Assembly (NCBI RefSeq): GCF_935822925.1
Contig: NZ_CAKXZS010000016.1
Span: 186,001 to 250,000, forward strand
DNA length: 64,000 nucleotides
DNA from: Mesorhizobium ventifaucium
GTDB taxonomy: Bacteria; Pseudomonadota; Alphaproteobacteria; Rhizobiales; Rhizobiaceae
Direction of reading: 5' to 3'
Below are positions 51,976-60,531 of this stretch, in pieces. Position numbers and translations under genes: made by a program. Below the pieces are notes generated by a model. It saw only the letters and a program-made list of their open reading frames with translations, was not told where the DNA came from and made no database searches. The number at the start of each line of letters is the position of its first letter. The first letter of the stretch is position 1.

Positions 51976-52012
51976 TCTGACACCATCCTTCCAGAAAGCC
52001 GGAGCACCACCC

Positions 52013-53440
52013 ATGAGCAATCACCTGAACTTCTTCATCGACGGAAAATGGGTCGCGCCCGTAGTGCCGGCAACGCTGGATGTGATCGACCCGTCCACCG
52101 AAGAGGCCTATACGAAAATCTCCGTCGGCTCGAAGACCGATGTGGATCGCGCCGTGGCAGCGGCGAAGGCGGCCTTTCCGGCCTTTTCGCAGACCAGCAA
52201 GGCCGAGCGCCTGAAGCTGCTGAAGCACATCCTCGAAGTCTACAACGCGCGCTACGAGGACATCGCGCAGGCTGTTAGCCAGGAGATGGGGGCGCCGATC
52301 ACCTGGGCGCGTGAGGCGCAGGCCTGGGCGGGCAGGGCGCATATGGAATCCACCATCAAGGCGCTGGAGGATTATGAATTCAGCGAGAAGCGCGGCACCA
52401 CCATGGTCGTCAAGGAGCCGATCGGCGTCTGCGCGTTGATCACGCCGTGGAACTGGCCGCTCAACCAGATTGTCTGCAAGGTGGCGCCGGCGATCGCCGC
52501 CGGCTGCACCGTCGTGCTGAAGCCTTCCGAGATCGCGCCGATCAGCGGCATCGTCTTTTCGGAAGTGATGGAAGCGGCCGGCACGCCGAAGGGGGTCTAC
52601 AACATGGTCAACGGCACCGGTCCGGATGTCGGACAGGTCATGGCCGGCCACCCGGACGTCGACATGGTTTCCTTCACCGGCTCGACCCGGGCCGGCATCA
52701 TCGTCGCCAGGACGGCGGCCGAGACGGTCAAGCGTGTGGCGCAGGAACTCGGCGGCAAATCGGCCAACATCGTGCTTCCCGATGCCGACTTCGAGAAGGC
52801 CGTGCGCAAGGGCGTCAACGCCTGTTTCGGCAATAGCGGCCAGTCCTGCGATGCGCCGACGCGCATGCTGGTGCCGGCCGCCCGCCACGATGAGGCGCTG
52901 GTGATCGCCAAGAAGGCGGCCGAGGCGCACAAGGTCGGCGATCCGCGCTCGGAAGACACCAGGCTCGGGCCGGTGGTCAGCCACATCCAGTTCGACAAGA
53001 TCCAGCGGCTGATCGAGGCCGGCATCGCCGAGGGTGCAACGCTGGTCACCGGCGGTCCCGGCCGGCCGGAGCATCTTAATCGCGGTTATTACGTGCGGCC
53101 GACCGTCTTCGGCCACGTCACTCCGGGCATGACCATCGAGAAGGAGGAGATTTTTGGTCCGGTGCTTTCGGTCATCTCCTATGATGACGACGATGACGCG
53201 GTGAGGATCGCCAACGACACGGTCTATGGCCTCGCCGCCTACGTGCAATCAGGGGATATCGACCACGCGCGAAAAGTCGCCGGCCGCCTGCGCGCCGGAC
53301 AGGTCTCGATCAACTATCCGGAGTGGGACACCTTCGCGCCGTTCGGCGGTTACAAGCAATCCGGCAACGGCCGCGAATATGCCGACTGGGCGATCCACGA
53401 CTTCCTCGAGATCAAGGGCATCATCGGCTACGGCGCCTAG
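52013..53440 (+). CDS. NAD(P)-dependent aldehyde dehydrogenase
   Basis: The 475-residue enzyme has the ALDH core: PWNWPLNQ for cofactor and anion hole, FTGSTRAG, catalytic Glu245 in QELGGKSAN and Cys279 in NSGQSCDAP, and EEIFGPVLSV. It follows the polyamine-type importer by 37 bases and likely oxidises an aldehyde produced from the imported amine. The exact substrate is unknown. A GC-rich hairpin after the stop separates it from the convergent GntR gene. Confidence 0.9.
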   Translation: MSNHLNFFIDGKWVAPVVPATLDVIDPSTEEAYTKISVGSKTDVDRAVAAAKAAFPAFSQTSKAERLKLLKHILEVYNARYEDIAQAVSQEMGAPITWAREAQAWAGRAHMESTIKALEDYEFSEKRGTTMVVKEPIGVCALITPWNWPLNQIVCKVAPAIAAGCTVVLKPSEIAPISGIVFSEVMEAAGTPKGVYNMVNGTGPDVGQVMAGHPDVDMVSFTGSTRAGIIVARTAAETVKRVAQELGGKSANIVLPDADFEKAVRKGVNACFGNSGQSCDAPTRMLVPAARHDEALVIAKKAAEAHKVGDPRSEDTRLGPVVSHIQFDKIQRLIEAGIAEGATLVTGGPGRPEHLNRGYYVRPTVFGHVTPGMTIEKEEIFGPVLSVISYDDDDDAVRIANDTVYGLAAYVQSGDIDHARKVAGRLRAGQVSINYPEWDTFAPFGGYKQSGNGREYADWAIHDFLEIKGIIGYGA

Positions 53441-53454
53441 TGAAAGACCCCGCT

Positions 53455-53488
53455 CAGCGCCGCCGCCCAGGAAGGACGCGCGGCGCTG
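53455..53488. terminator. Hairpin between convergent aldehyde dehydrogenase and GntR genes
   Basis: CAGCGCCGC at 53455-53463 pairs exactly with GCGGCGCTG at 53480-53488 (loop of 16). It lies in the 66-base space between convergent genes, where a bidirectional terminator is expected. Thymine runs are lacking. Confidence 0.5.
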
Positions 53489-53506
53489 TAGCGTGGCCAA
53501 GCCAGA

Positions 53507-54199
53507 CTATTCGGCGGCTTCGCGGACAGGGATCAGGCGCCGCTCGACCTGTTGGAGATGCAGGCGCATCGCTGCCGCCGCGCCGCCGAGGTCACGCTCG
53601 GCGATCGCCTCGACGATCCGTTCATGGTCGGCGAAGCTGTGATGGTCTGCCGGAGGGCGGGCGCCTTCTGAACGAAGACGTCCCCAGACCACGGTGCGGC
53701 GCACGGCGTTCAGCACGTCGAACAGGCCGAGCAGCACATTGTTGCGGCTCGCTTGCGCAATCTGCCGGTGGAGCAGATTGTCGACATTCTCATATTGCCG
53801 CCATGTGACGGCTTCCCGCGTCTGCACCAGCGATTGCCGCATCGCGGCGATATCGGAAAGCGTGGCGTGCAGCGCCGCTTCGCGCGCAATCTCGGGCTCA
53901 AGGATGAGGCGCGCGCGCATCACGTCGGCCGGATTGGTGCGCCCGGCGATTTCCGAAATGCCGATCGTCTCCTCGACCGGCCCGCTGCCGACGAAGGTGC
54001 CCCTGCCGACGTGACGCCAGATGCGGCCGTCCTTCTCGAGCACCGCCAGCGCCTTGCGCAGATCGCCGCGCGATACGCCGAGGCTTTCCGACAGTTCCCG
54101 CTCGGCAGGCAGCCGCGTCTCACCGGCATGATCCATCTGGGCAAGATAGGCCTGAAGCTGAACCAGGGCGGCGTGGCCGCCATTGCCGGGATCGTCCAT
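53507..54199 (-). CDS. GntR-family transcriptional regulator, FCD subgroup
   Basis: The 230-residue regulator has a winged-helix start (RLPAERELSESLGVSRGDLR) and an FCD ligand domain with metal-ligand pattern (MRARLILEPEIAREAA, NLLHRQIAQASRNN, HSFADHERIVEAI). The ATG at 54199 is preferred to a TTG four codons upstream. It is divergent from the NMT1-type importer and likely controls that operon, with an organic acid as ligand. Repeated ACCAAT half sites lie in the shared region. Confidence 0.9.
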   Translation of the reverse strand: MDDPGNGGHAALVQLQAYLAQMDHAGETRLPAERELSESLGVSRGDLRKALAVLEKDGRIWRHVGRGTFVGSGPVEETIGISEIAGRTNPADVMRARLILEPEIAREAALHATLSDIAAMRQSLVQTREAVTWRQYENVDNLLHRQIAQASRNNVLLGLFDVLNAVRRTVVWGRLRSEGARPPADHHSFADHERIVEAIAERDLGGAAAAMRLHLQQVERRLIPVREAAE

Positions 54200-54203
54200 C
54201 AAT

Positions 54204-54235
54204 TTAACCAATCCGCGTATGATTTCCCTTGGTCG
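54204..54235. promoter_or_regulatory. ACCAAT half-site pair next to the GntR start
   Basis: TTAACCAAT at 54204-54212 and the inverse CTTGGTC at 54229-54235 lie just before the GntR start. They share the core of three further sites at 54311-54355. Autoregulation is suggested. Confidence 0.4.
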
Positions 54236-54310
54236 GTGTTAAAACGATTAGCGGAAACCGTCAACTGCCGAGTTTCTGGGCACACCCGTTCGACACGGTA
54301 TAGTTTCTCC

Positions 54311-54355
54311 TTGACCAATCCGTCCCATAGCCTTAACCAATTAAGACAATGGTTA
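54311..54355. promoter_or_regulatory. ACCAAT half-site cluster before the NMT1-type importer
   Basis: TTGACCAAT at 54311, TTAACCAAT at 54333 and the inverse TGGTTA at 54350-54355 lie within 70 bases of the binding-protein start. TAACCA/TGGTTA (54334-54339, 54350-54355) is a perfect six-base dyad with a ten-base spacer. Confidence 0.45.
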
Positions 54356-54376
54356 CAAAAAACGGGAGGAATGACA

Positions 54377-55372
54377 ATGGCCGGCGTGTCCAGACGTACC
54401 ATCCTTGCCACCGCTTTCGCCGCGGTTCTGGCATTTGCAGTGCCCTTGTCGGCCGCAAATGCCGGCGACATGCGCATCGCCTTCGGCGACCTCCCCGGCA
54501 TCGAATCCATCCAGACGCTCGCCGCGATAGAGCGCGCCAAGGAGCGCGGCGTGAATGTCGAGCTCATCGTTCTCAATGACGAGGACCTGGCTGCCCAGGC
54601 CATTGTCGGCGGCCAGGCCGATGTCGGCATCGGCGCGCCCTATACCTTGATCCAGAAGGTCGGCGTGCCGATCCGGATTTTCGCGCAGATATCGACGCTG
54701 CGCTTCTTTCCCGTCGTCAACAGCGAATTCTACAAGGAATGGAAGGATCTCGACGGGCAGGAGGTCGCCGTGCAAGCGCGCGGCTCCGGCACCGAGGCGG
54801 TCATGCTGCTGATGGCGAAAAACCACGGCATCAAGCTCGGCAACATCAGCTATGTCCCGGGTTCCGAGGTTCGCCGCAATGCGCTGCTGCAGGGGACCAT
54901 CAAGGCGTCGATCGTCGATGCCGCCAACAGGCGCGCGCTCGAGGCCGAAGCCCCCGGCAAGTTCATCGTTCTGCCGGTCGAGGATCTCGGCGCCTCTGAC
55001 GAAGCGCTTTTCGCGACCGCGGACTATCTGAAGAACAGCGCCGCCGACGTCGACATCCTGGTCGAGGAATTGATGAAGACCGCGCGCGAGATCACCGCGA
55101 ACCCTGCGGTGGCGGTCGAGCTGCGCAACAAATATAAACTGCTGCCGGATCTCGGCGCTGAAGCCGACAGCGAAATCACCGAATACTACAAGGAAACCGC
55201 GCAAGCCGGCAGCCTTGCGCTGAACGGCGGTGGAGCCGATGCGGCCAAGGACGACTTTGCCTTCTTCAGCCTTGCCGGCCAGATCGAAGGCGATCCAGCC
55301 AGCCTAAAGGTCGAGGACTTCTGGGACGTCTCCGCAATCGACCGCGCCGTCGCCAAGCTCGGCAAGAAATAG
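54377..55372 (+). CDS. NMT1/SsuA-type ABC transporter substrate-binding protein
   Basis: The 331 residues start with a signal peptide (TILATAFAAVLAFAVPLSAA). The NMT1-like fold shows MRIAFGDLPGIESIQTLAAI, AIVGGQADVGIGAPYTLIQK, VAVQARGSGTEAVMLLMAKN and KASIVDAANRRALEAEA. The ATG at 54377 has GGGAGGA six bases upstream; the ATG at 54371 directly touches that site and is rejected. It delivers a small organic compound, perhaps an aromatic or sulfonate-like acid, to the permeases downstream. Confidence 0.87.
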   Translation: MAGVSRRTILATAFAAVLAFAVPLSAANAGDMRIAFGDLPGIESIQTLAAIERAKERGVNVELIVLNDEDLAAQAIVGGQADVGIGAPYTLIQKVGVPIRIFAQISTLRFFPVVNSEFYKEWKDLDGQEVAVQARGSGTEAVMLLMAKNHGIKLGNISYVPGSEVRRNALLQGTIKASIVDAANRRALEAEAPGKFIVLPVEDLGASDEALFATADYLKNSAADVDILVEELMKTAREITANPAVAVELRNKYKLLPDLGAEADSEITEYYKETAQAGSLALNGGGADAAKDDFAFFSLAGQIEGDPASLKVEDFWDVSAIDRAVAKLGKK

Positions 55373-55384
55373 GCGGCCTGCCGG

Positions 55385-56212
55385 ATGGCCGTAAGCATCA
55401 GAACCGACGGCGAGGCTGCCGGCCTCGCTTCCCCATCGACTCGAAGCGCAACGGGCGCATCGTGGGACCAGCCGATCCTGCTCAGGCTGGTGTCGATCGC
55501 CCTGTTCGCGGGAATTTGGGAAGTGGCCGGGCGTATTCCCGTCAGCTTCGCCTTTCCGACTTTTTCCGACACCATCGTCGCATTTTTCGGACTGCTCGCC
55601 GACGGCAGCTTGGCAACCGCCTATCTCTCGACACTGCAGCCGCTGGTGCTCGGCGTTGTCCTGTCGGCGTTCCTGGGTGTCGGCCTCGGCACGATCTGTG
55701 GCCTGTGGCGCACCGGCGAATGGCTGGTGATCCCTGTGTTCATCGTGCTTCAGGCAGCGCCGGTCGCCGCCTTCATTCCGATGGTCACCTTCGTCTACGG
55801 AATAGGCATGACCGCCAAGACGCTCGCCGTCATGATCCTGGCGCTGCCGGTCATCGTGCTCAACACCTACAAGGCCGTGCACAACGTCAACGAGTCGCTG
55901 CTCGTCATGTGCCGATCGTTCCTCGGCACAAATTGGCAGACCGTCGCCAAGATCATCCTTCCGGACGCCAGCCCGGTGATTTTTGCCGGCTTGCGCCTCG
56001 GCGTCGCTGCCGGCTTCGTCGGCGTGGTGCTCGCCGAACTGCTGATTACCCCGACCGGAATCGGCGATCTCATTACCTTCCACCGCTCGCGCGCAGACTA
56101 CGCCGAGATGTACGCAACAATTGCCTCGATCATTGCGCTTTCCACCCTGACGCTCGTCTTTCTGCAGTGGGTGGAGGTCCGTGTTTTCAGGCCCGAGAGC
56201 AGAGGTGTTTAG
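55385..56212 (+). CDS. ABC transporter permease, SsuC/TauC-like
   Basis: The 275-residue permease has about six hydrophobic segments, the EAA-type loop MCRSFLGTNWQTVAKIILP and VLAELLITPTGIGDLI, typical of nitrate/sulfonate/taurine importers. It begins 12 bases after the binding-protein gene and is followed after one base by the ATPase gene. A second permease of the same family lies after the ATPase, so the channel is probably a heterodimer. Confidence 0.88.
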   Translation: MAVSIRTDGEAAGLASPSTRSATGASWDQPILLRLVSIALFAGIWEVAGRIPVSFAFPTFSDTIVAFFGLLADGSLATAYLSTLQPLVLGVVLSAFLGVGLGTICGLWRTGEWLVIPVFIVLQAAPVAAFIPMVTFVYGIGMTAKTLAVMILALPVIVLNTYKAVHNVNESLLVMCRSFLGTNWQTVAKIILPDASPVIFAGLRLGVAAGFVGVVLAELLITPTGIGDLITFHRSRADYAEMYATIASIIALSTLTLVFLQWVEVRVFRPESRGV

Positions 56213-56213
56213 G

Positions 56214-57017
56214 ATGGGCGCGACCGCATTGCGAAATGGACCGTCGCCGGTTCCCGCACCGATCGATTCAATCGTGGAAGTGAGAGGAATTTCCAAGACC
56301 TACGGCAACGTCGAGGCGCTGCGCAGCATCGACCTCGACTTTCCCAGGGGCAAGCTTACCAGCCTTCTCGGACCCAGCGGTTGCGGAAAGACGACGTTGC
56401 TGAAGATCATAGCGGGGCTGATACGAGCCGATGGCGGCACCGTTGCGATCAACGGCAAACACGTCACCGCACCCGGCGCCGAACGCGCTTTCGTGTTCCA
56501 GGATTTTGCGCTGATGCCGTGGGCGACCGTGATGCGCAACGTCGCCTTCGGACTTGAATTGCGCGGCACCAACAAGGCCGAGCGCGAGGAGATCGCCCGC
56601 CGCTACATCGCCGAGGTGGGGCTTGCCGGCTTCGAGGACAAATATCCGCATCAACTCTCGGGCGGCATGCGCCAGCGCGTCGGCCTGGCGCGGGCCTTGT
56701 CGGTCGACGCCGACGTCCTGCTGCTCGATGAACCGTTTTCGGCAGTCGACGAGCAGAACCGGCGGAAGTTCCAGGAAGACCTGATCCGACTGCGCACCAA
56801 CCAGAACAAGACCTTCATCTTCGTGACGCACTCGATCGAGGAAGCGGTCTACATCTCCGACCGCATCGTGTTGCTGTCACCGAGACCAGGCCGGGTTTCG
56901 CAGATCATCGAACCGGAAATCGATCGCTCCGGCGACCCGGAGCGCATCCATCGCGACAGGCACTATCTCGATACGGTCGAGGAGATCTGGCAGGGGCTGA
57001 AGCAGTATGTGGAGTGA
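56214..57017 (+). CDS. ABC transporter ATP-binding protein, SsuB/TauB-like
   Basis: The 267-residue ATPase has Walker A GPSGCGKTT, Q-loop VFQDFALMPWATVM, signature LSGGMRQRVGLARA, Walker B VLLLDEPFSAVDEQ and the switch VTHSIEEAVYISDR. The ATG at 56214 follows the permease stop after one base; an open frame upstream overlaps the permease. It powers the NMT1-type importer. Confidence 0.92.
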   Translation: MGATALRNGPSPVPAPIDSIVEVRGISKTYGNVEALRSIDLDFPRGKLTSLLGPSGCGKTTLLKIIAGLIRADGGTVAINGKHVTAPGAERAFVFQDFALMPWATVMRNVAFGLELRGTNKAEREEIARRYIAEVGLAGFEDKYPHQLSGGMRQRVGLARALSVDADVLLLDEPFSAVDEQNRRKFQEDLIRLRTNQNKTFIFVTHSIEEAVYISDRIVLLSPRPGRVSQIIEPEIDRSGDPERIHRDRHYLDTVEEIWQGLKQYVE

Positions 57018-57023
57018 CCGGCC

Positions 57024-57779
57024 GTGACCTTGTTTGGCTACCGTGTGCCAATGATGGCGTCCCTGCTGGTCTGGTGCGTCGTATGGGAAATCGTCGGCCG
57101 GCTGGACCTTGTCTTTCTGCTGCCGCCGTTTAGCGACGTGCTGGTTGCAGCGGTCAGTCTCGTGCAGACGCCGTCCTGGCAGATCGCGACAGTTACGACC
57201 CTTCGCGCCTTCGCCATGGGCATGGCCCTGTCGATCCTAGTCGGCGTGCCATTGGGCATCCTGATGGGACGCGTCAAGATTGCTGACGACCTGCTCGGCA
57301 TGTGGGTCAATATCTTTTCAAGCGCACCGCTCTCGGCGATCGTCCCGGTGCTGATGATCCTGTTCGGCTTCGGCGAGAAGACGATCGTTGCGGCGGTGTT
57401 CCTGTTTGCGATCTGGATCATCGTTCTCGACACCCGCGCCGGGGTGCGCCATATCTCGCCGTCGCTGGTCGAAATGGCGCGTTCCTATGGCGCCTCGCGC
57501 CCGGCGCTCTATACCAAGATCATCCTTTGGGCGGCTCTTCCGGAAATCCTTGCCGGGATCCGCCTTGGCCTCATCCGCGGCGTCAAGGGCGTAGTCATCG
57601 GCCAGTTGCTCGTCGCCATCGTCGGCTACGGTGCGCTGTTCGAAACCTTCTCGCGAAATTTCCGCATGGCCGAATTCTGGGCCTTGACCATCATCCTTTT
57701 TGCCTTCGCCCTGCTGATCGCCGAACTCATCGAACGGGCCGAAGCCAAAGTCGAATATTACGCAGGAGCAAGACAGTGA
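57024..57779 (+). CDS. ABC transporter permease, SsuC/TauC-like (second)
   Basis: The 251-residue permease starts at GTG (57024), six bases after the ATPase stop. It has MEMARSYGASRPALYTKIIL-like loop (LVEMARSYGASRPALYTKII) and LIRGVKGVVIGQLLVAIVGYG. Unlike most importers of this class, which use one permease as a homodimer, this operon has two different permeases. Its stop overlaps the next start as GTGA. Confidence 0.88.
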   Translation: MTLFGYRVPMMASLLVWCVVWEIVGRLDLVFLLPPFSDVLVAAVSLVQTPSWQIATVTTLRAFAMGMALSILVGVPLGILMGRVKIADDLLGMWVNIFSSAPLSAIVPVLMILFGFGEKTIVAAVFLFAIWIIVLDTRAGVRHISPSLVEMARSYGASRPALYTKIILWAALPEILAGIRLGLIRGVKGVVIGQLLVAIVGYGALFETFSRNFRMAEFWALTIILFAFALLIAELIERAEAKVEYYAGARQ

Positions 57780-58480
57780 ACATGCACGGCACGACCCCGA
57801 GCTACGTCATCGAACCGACCGCAATCCCCAGCATCCCGGTGGCGGGAGCCGACAAGATGTTTCCGGTACACCGGGTCTATTGCGTCGGGCGGAACTATGC
57901 CGCGCATGCAGTCGAGATGGGACACGACCCCAACAAGGAGCCGCCATTCTTCTTCCAGAAGAATCCCGACAACCTCGATACGACAGGGGAATTTCCGTAT
58001 CCTCCAGCCTCCAACGATGTCCATCACGAGATCGAAATGGTCGTGGCGCTGAAGAGCGGCGGCACCGACATCCCGGTCGAAAAGGCTCTGGACTGCGTGT
58101 TCGGTTATGGCGTGGGTCTCGACATGACGCGGCGCGACCTGCAAGGGAAGGCGAAGGACATGGGCCGTCCTTGGGAAGTCGGCAAGGCCTTCGAGGCATC
58201 GGCACCATGCACGCCATTGGTTCCGGCAAGCTCGATCGGCCATCCAACCCAGGGCGCGATTTGGCTGGACGTCAATGGCCAGCGAAAACAGACCGGCGAC
58301 CTCAACCAGATGATTTGGAAAGTTCCGGAAATGATCAGCTATCTCTCAGGTCTGTTCACGCTGATGCCGGGGGACATCATTCTTTCCGGCACGCCGGCGG
58401 GCGTCGGCGCGGTTGTTCGCGGTGATGTTCTTCGCGGTCATATCGATGGTGTCGGCGATCTAGAGGTTCGCGTTGTCTGA
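57776..58480 (+). CDS. FAH-family hydrolase, fumarylpyruvate hydrolase-like
   Basis: The 234-residue protein has VHRVYCVGRNYAAHAVEMGH, FFFQKNPDNL, metal ligands in VHHEIEMVVAL and GLDMTRRDLQ, and LMPGDIILSGTPAGVG near the end. Size and motifs resemble fumarylpyruvate hydrolase and FAHD1-type acylpyruvases, which cleave carbon-carbon bonds in ring-opened aromatic acids. The GTG at 57776 has AGGAG eight bases upstream and overlaps the permease stop; an ATG two codons later is the alternative. It suggests that the NMT1-type importer takes up an aromatic-acid precursor. Confidence 0.86.
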   Translation: MNMHGTTPSYVIEPTAIPSIPVAGADKMFPVHRVYCVGRNYAAHAVEMGHDPNKEPPFFFQKNPDNLDTTGEFPYPPASNDVHHEIEMVVALKSGGTDIPVEKALDCVFGYGVGLDMTRRDLQGKAKDMGRPWEVGKAFEASAPCTPLVPASSIGHPTQGAIWLDVNGQRKQTGDLNQMIWKVPEMISYLSGLFTLMPGDIILSGTPAGVGAVVRGDVLRGHIDGVGDLEVRVV

Positions 58481-58589
58481 AGCGGCATCGATTGTTGAAC
58501 GGCTGGCGGCCGGAGCCGATGATGCGCCGGCGATTGCGGCGCCGGACAGGACCACGCTCACCCATGGCGGACTGCGCCGCCCTTGGTGA
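58473..58589 (+). pseudogene. Truncated start of an AMP-dependent CoA ligase
   Basis: A frame opening at TTG (58473), overlapping the hydrolase end by eight bases, encodes SIVERLAAGADDAPAIAAPD and TTLTHGGLR, the typical first 35 residues of acyl-CoA or oxalyl-CoA synthetases. It then runs into a stop at 58587. No ATP-binding motif follows. The rest of the ligase appears to have been deleted, leaving the original operon junction. Confidence 0.6.
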
Positions 58590-58984
58590 TGGCAAACCCA
58601 ACGCTCTGGTCGACATTGCCCTTCATATCGGTTCGCTGATACAGGCCAGGCCGTTCGATGTTTGCCTCGATCGCGTATCGGCTTTTGGCGGCTGGGCGCT
58701 GGTGCTTCGCAGTGGCGACCATTCGCCAGCGTTGCAAGCCTTTTGCGCAACCTCTTCGCTGTGGTCGACGACAGCCCGCTGAAGCCCTTCGTGACGAACT
58801 CGGTAGAGCCGCATGTGACGTTGCTTCGCGACAGACTGCGCGTGCCAAAGGTTCGGAACGGATCGTTGAGCCGATCTCCTGGACGGTGCGGAGCTTTGCA
58901 TTGGTCCGCAGCCACCAGGGTGAATATGAATGCCCGGCCAGCTGGCAATTGAGTGGCCAGGACTATGCTCTGGCCGCGATGTAA
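58580..58984 (+). pseudogene. Broken 2'-5' RNA ligase (2H phosphoesterase) gene fragment
   Basis: Three frames in succession give a LigT-like sequence: ARPFDVCLDRVSAFGGWALV and LRSGDHSPAL, then SVEPHVTLLRDRLRVP with the second HxT motif, then VEPISWTVRSFALVRS. The N-terminal part with the first HxT motif is missing. Two frameshifts and the truncation indicate a dead gene. It abuts the ligase remnant, which marks a deletion junction near 58580. Confidence 0.65.
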
Positions 58985-59115
58985 GAACCTCAATTCGTCT
59001 TCACATACTCCGCGCGATATCCATCCTGACATGGCTTGTCAGCTATCGGCGGGCCGAACGATGGCAGGTCAGCCAGCAGTTCCCTACTTGGAAGGGGTCT
59101 GAACAGGAGGAACAC

Positions 59116-59469
59116 ATGACCAATGCGGAAATTGCCAAGGATTTCACAGAGCTTCTCAAGCAGGGTGATCACGAAAGGGCCGCTGAGAAGTACAATGCCG
59201 ATGAGATCGTTAGCTACGAAGCAATGGAAGGGCCGATGGCCATCTGCAGTGGCAAGGAGGCCGTGAAGCAGAAGGGCCAATGGTGGCAAGAGAACAACGA
59301 AGTCCATGGCGGCTCGGTCGAGGGTCCGTATGTCAACGGCGACCAGTTCGCAGTGCGCTTCAAGTTTGACATTACGCCCAAAGCTACGGGCGAGCGTGTC
59401 ACCATGGATGAGGTTGGCCTATACACGGTCAAGAACGGCAAAATTACCGAAGAGCGCTTCTATTATTGA
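59116..59469 (+). CDS. SnoaL/NTF2-like small protein
   Basis: The 117-residue product starts at an ATG with AGGAGG about six bases upstream. It shows an NTF2-like alpha-beta pattern: IAKDFTELLKQGDHERAAEK at the N-terminus, then KQKGQWWQENNEVHGG and DEVGLYTVKNGKITEERFYY at the end. Members include polyketide cyclases, isomerases and stress proteins. No active-site assignment is possible. It stands alone between a pseudogene and the convergent SRPBCC gene. Confidence 0.82.
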   Translation: MTNAEIAKDFTELLKQGDHERAAEKYNADEIVSYEAMEGPMAICSGKEAVKQKGQWWQENNEVHGGSVEGPYVNGDQFAVRFKFDITPKATGERVTMDEVGLYTVKNGKITEERFYY

Positions 59470-59531
59470 GGCCGGAAACACCAGCGGCTTCCATGGCGGC
59501 TAGGACGACGCCCTGGCTGCCATGTGAGCAC

Positions 59532-60014
59532 CTAAATCCTCTTCACATAGTCCGCCAGCTGGTCCGCTACGGTGCCCCAGCCGTCGAAAAAGCCCATCTC
59601 CTCGTGGTTCTTGCGTGTGGCTTCGTCGCGGTGGATGGCGGTCGCGATGTAGCGTGTCGCCTCGCCTTTCGGGTGCAATGATATGACCGCTGTGATGAAT
59701 GGGTCCCCTGACGGCCGATAGCCGGGCAGCAACGCATCGGTCCATACCAACCGCTCGTTCGGCACGATGTCGAGGTAGCAGCAATGGCGGTCGCTGACCT
59801 CCCTGCCGTCGGGCGACTGCATGCGGGTCCTGAACAGGCCGGGCCTGAGATCGATCTCGCAATCGGTGACGATCCACGGCTTCGGTGTGAACCATTGCCG
59901 AACATGCTCGGGCATCGTCCAGGCTGTCCACAAAAGCTCGCGCGGCGCTTCGATGATGCGTTCGAGGACGAGGTCGAGTTTCGGGTCGGGTTTGAACAGC
60001 GGGGTCGAACTCAT
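59532..60014 (-). CDS. SRPBCC (AHSA1-like) domain protein
   Basis: The 160 residues have the START/Bet v1-like pattern of AHSA1 proteins: [20 protein letters not shown] at the start, [14 protein letters not shown], and [20 protein letters not shown] at the end. The gene overlaps the upstream ArsR gene by four bases (ATGA). ArsR-SRPBCC pairs are common and probably respond to a small hydrophobic ligand; the function of this pair is unknown. Confidence 0.87.
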   Translation of the reverse strand: MSSTPLFKPDPKLDLVLERIIEAPRELLWTAWTMPEHVRQWFTPKPWIVTDCEIDLRPGLFRTRMQSPDGREVSDRHCCYLDIVPNERLVWTDALLPGYRPSGDPFITAVISLHPKGEATRYIATAIHRDEATRKNHEEMGFFDGWGTVADQLADYVKRI

Positions 60015-60361
60015 TTGTCTTTCTCCTTGAGTGTCATGACGTAGGCATCGAATTGGTCAAGGCGGCGTTCCCATAGGGCGCGCTGCTCGGCCAGCCAGTT
60101 TTCCGCAAGCTTCAGCGGCTCAGGTGCGAGTTGGTAGGTCCTGACGCGGCCGGCTTTTTCGGAATGAACAAGCCCGCAGCCTTCCAGCACCCTGAGATGC
60201 TCGACGAACGAGGGCAGGGCCATGTCGAATGGCTGCGCGAGCTCGCTGACCGAGGCGGGGCTTCTGTTCAGCCGCTCGACAACGCGCCGCCGGGTCGGGT
60301 CGGCCAGCGCTCGGAAAATGCCGTCGATCGGGGGGGGGCTTTCGGTCTGTAGGCTCGTCAT
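60011..60361 (-). CDS. ArsR-family transcriptional regulator
   Basis: The 116-residue winged-helix protein has [40 protein letters not shown] and [13 protein letters not shown], typical of the ArsR subgroup paired with SRPBCC proteins. It lacks the metal-binding CxCxxC motif. The ATG at 60361 is six bases after AAGGGA; an earlier ATG touches that site. A nine-guanine run on the plus strand (60330-60338) encodes a proline triplet near residue 9. Confidence 0.88.
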   Translation of the reverse strand: MTSLQTESPPPIDGIFRALADPTRRRVVERLNRSPASVSELAQPFDMALPSFVEHLRVLEGCGLVHSEKAGRVRTYQLAPEPLKLAENWLAEQRALWERRLDQFDAYVMTLKEKDK

Positions 60362-60531
60362 GATCATTCCCTTGCTTCCGCCACTCAGCACGGCCAAAGT
60401 CGGCTAGGACATTACTTAGGAAAATTCCTTAGTGTTGGCAAGCCCGAAATCACAGATGCCGCAAGGCCGCTGGAAAAGTGAGGGGCGCGGTTTTAGAGTG
60501 CCGTCAGATTCGACCGGTCCGAGGATCCGTT

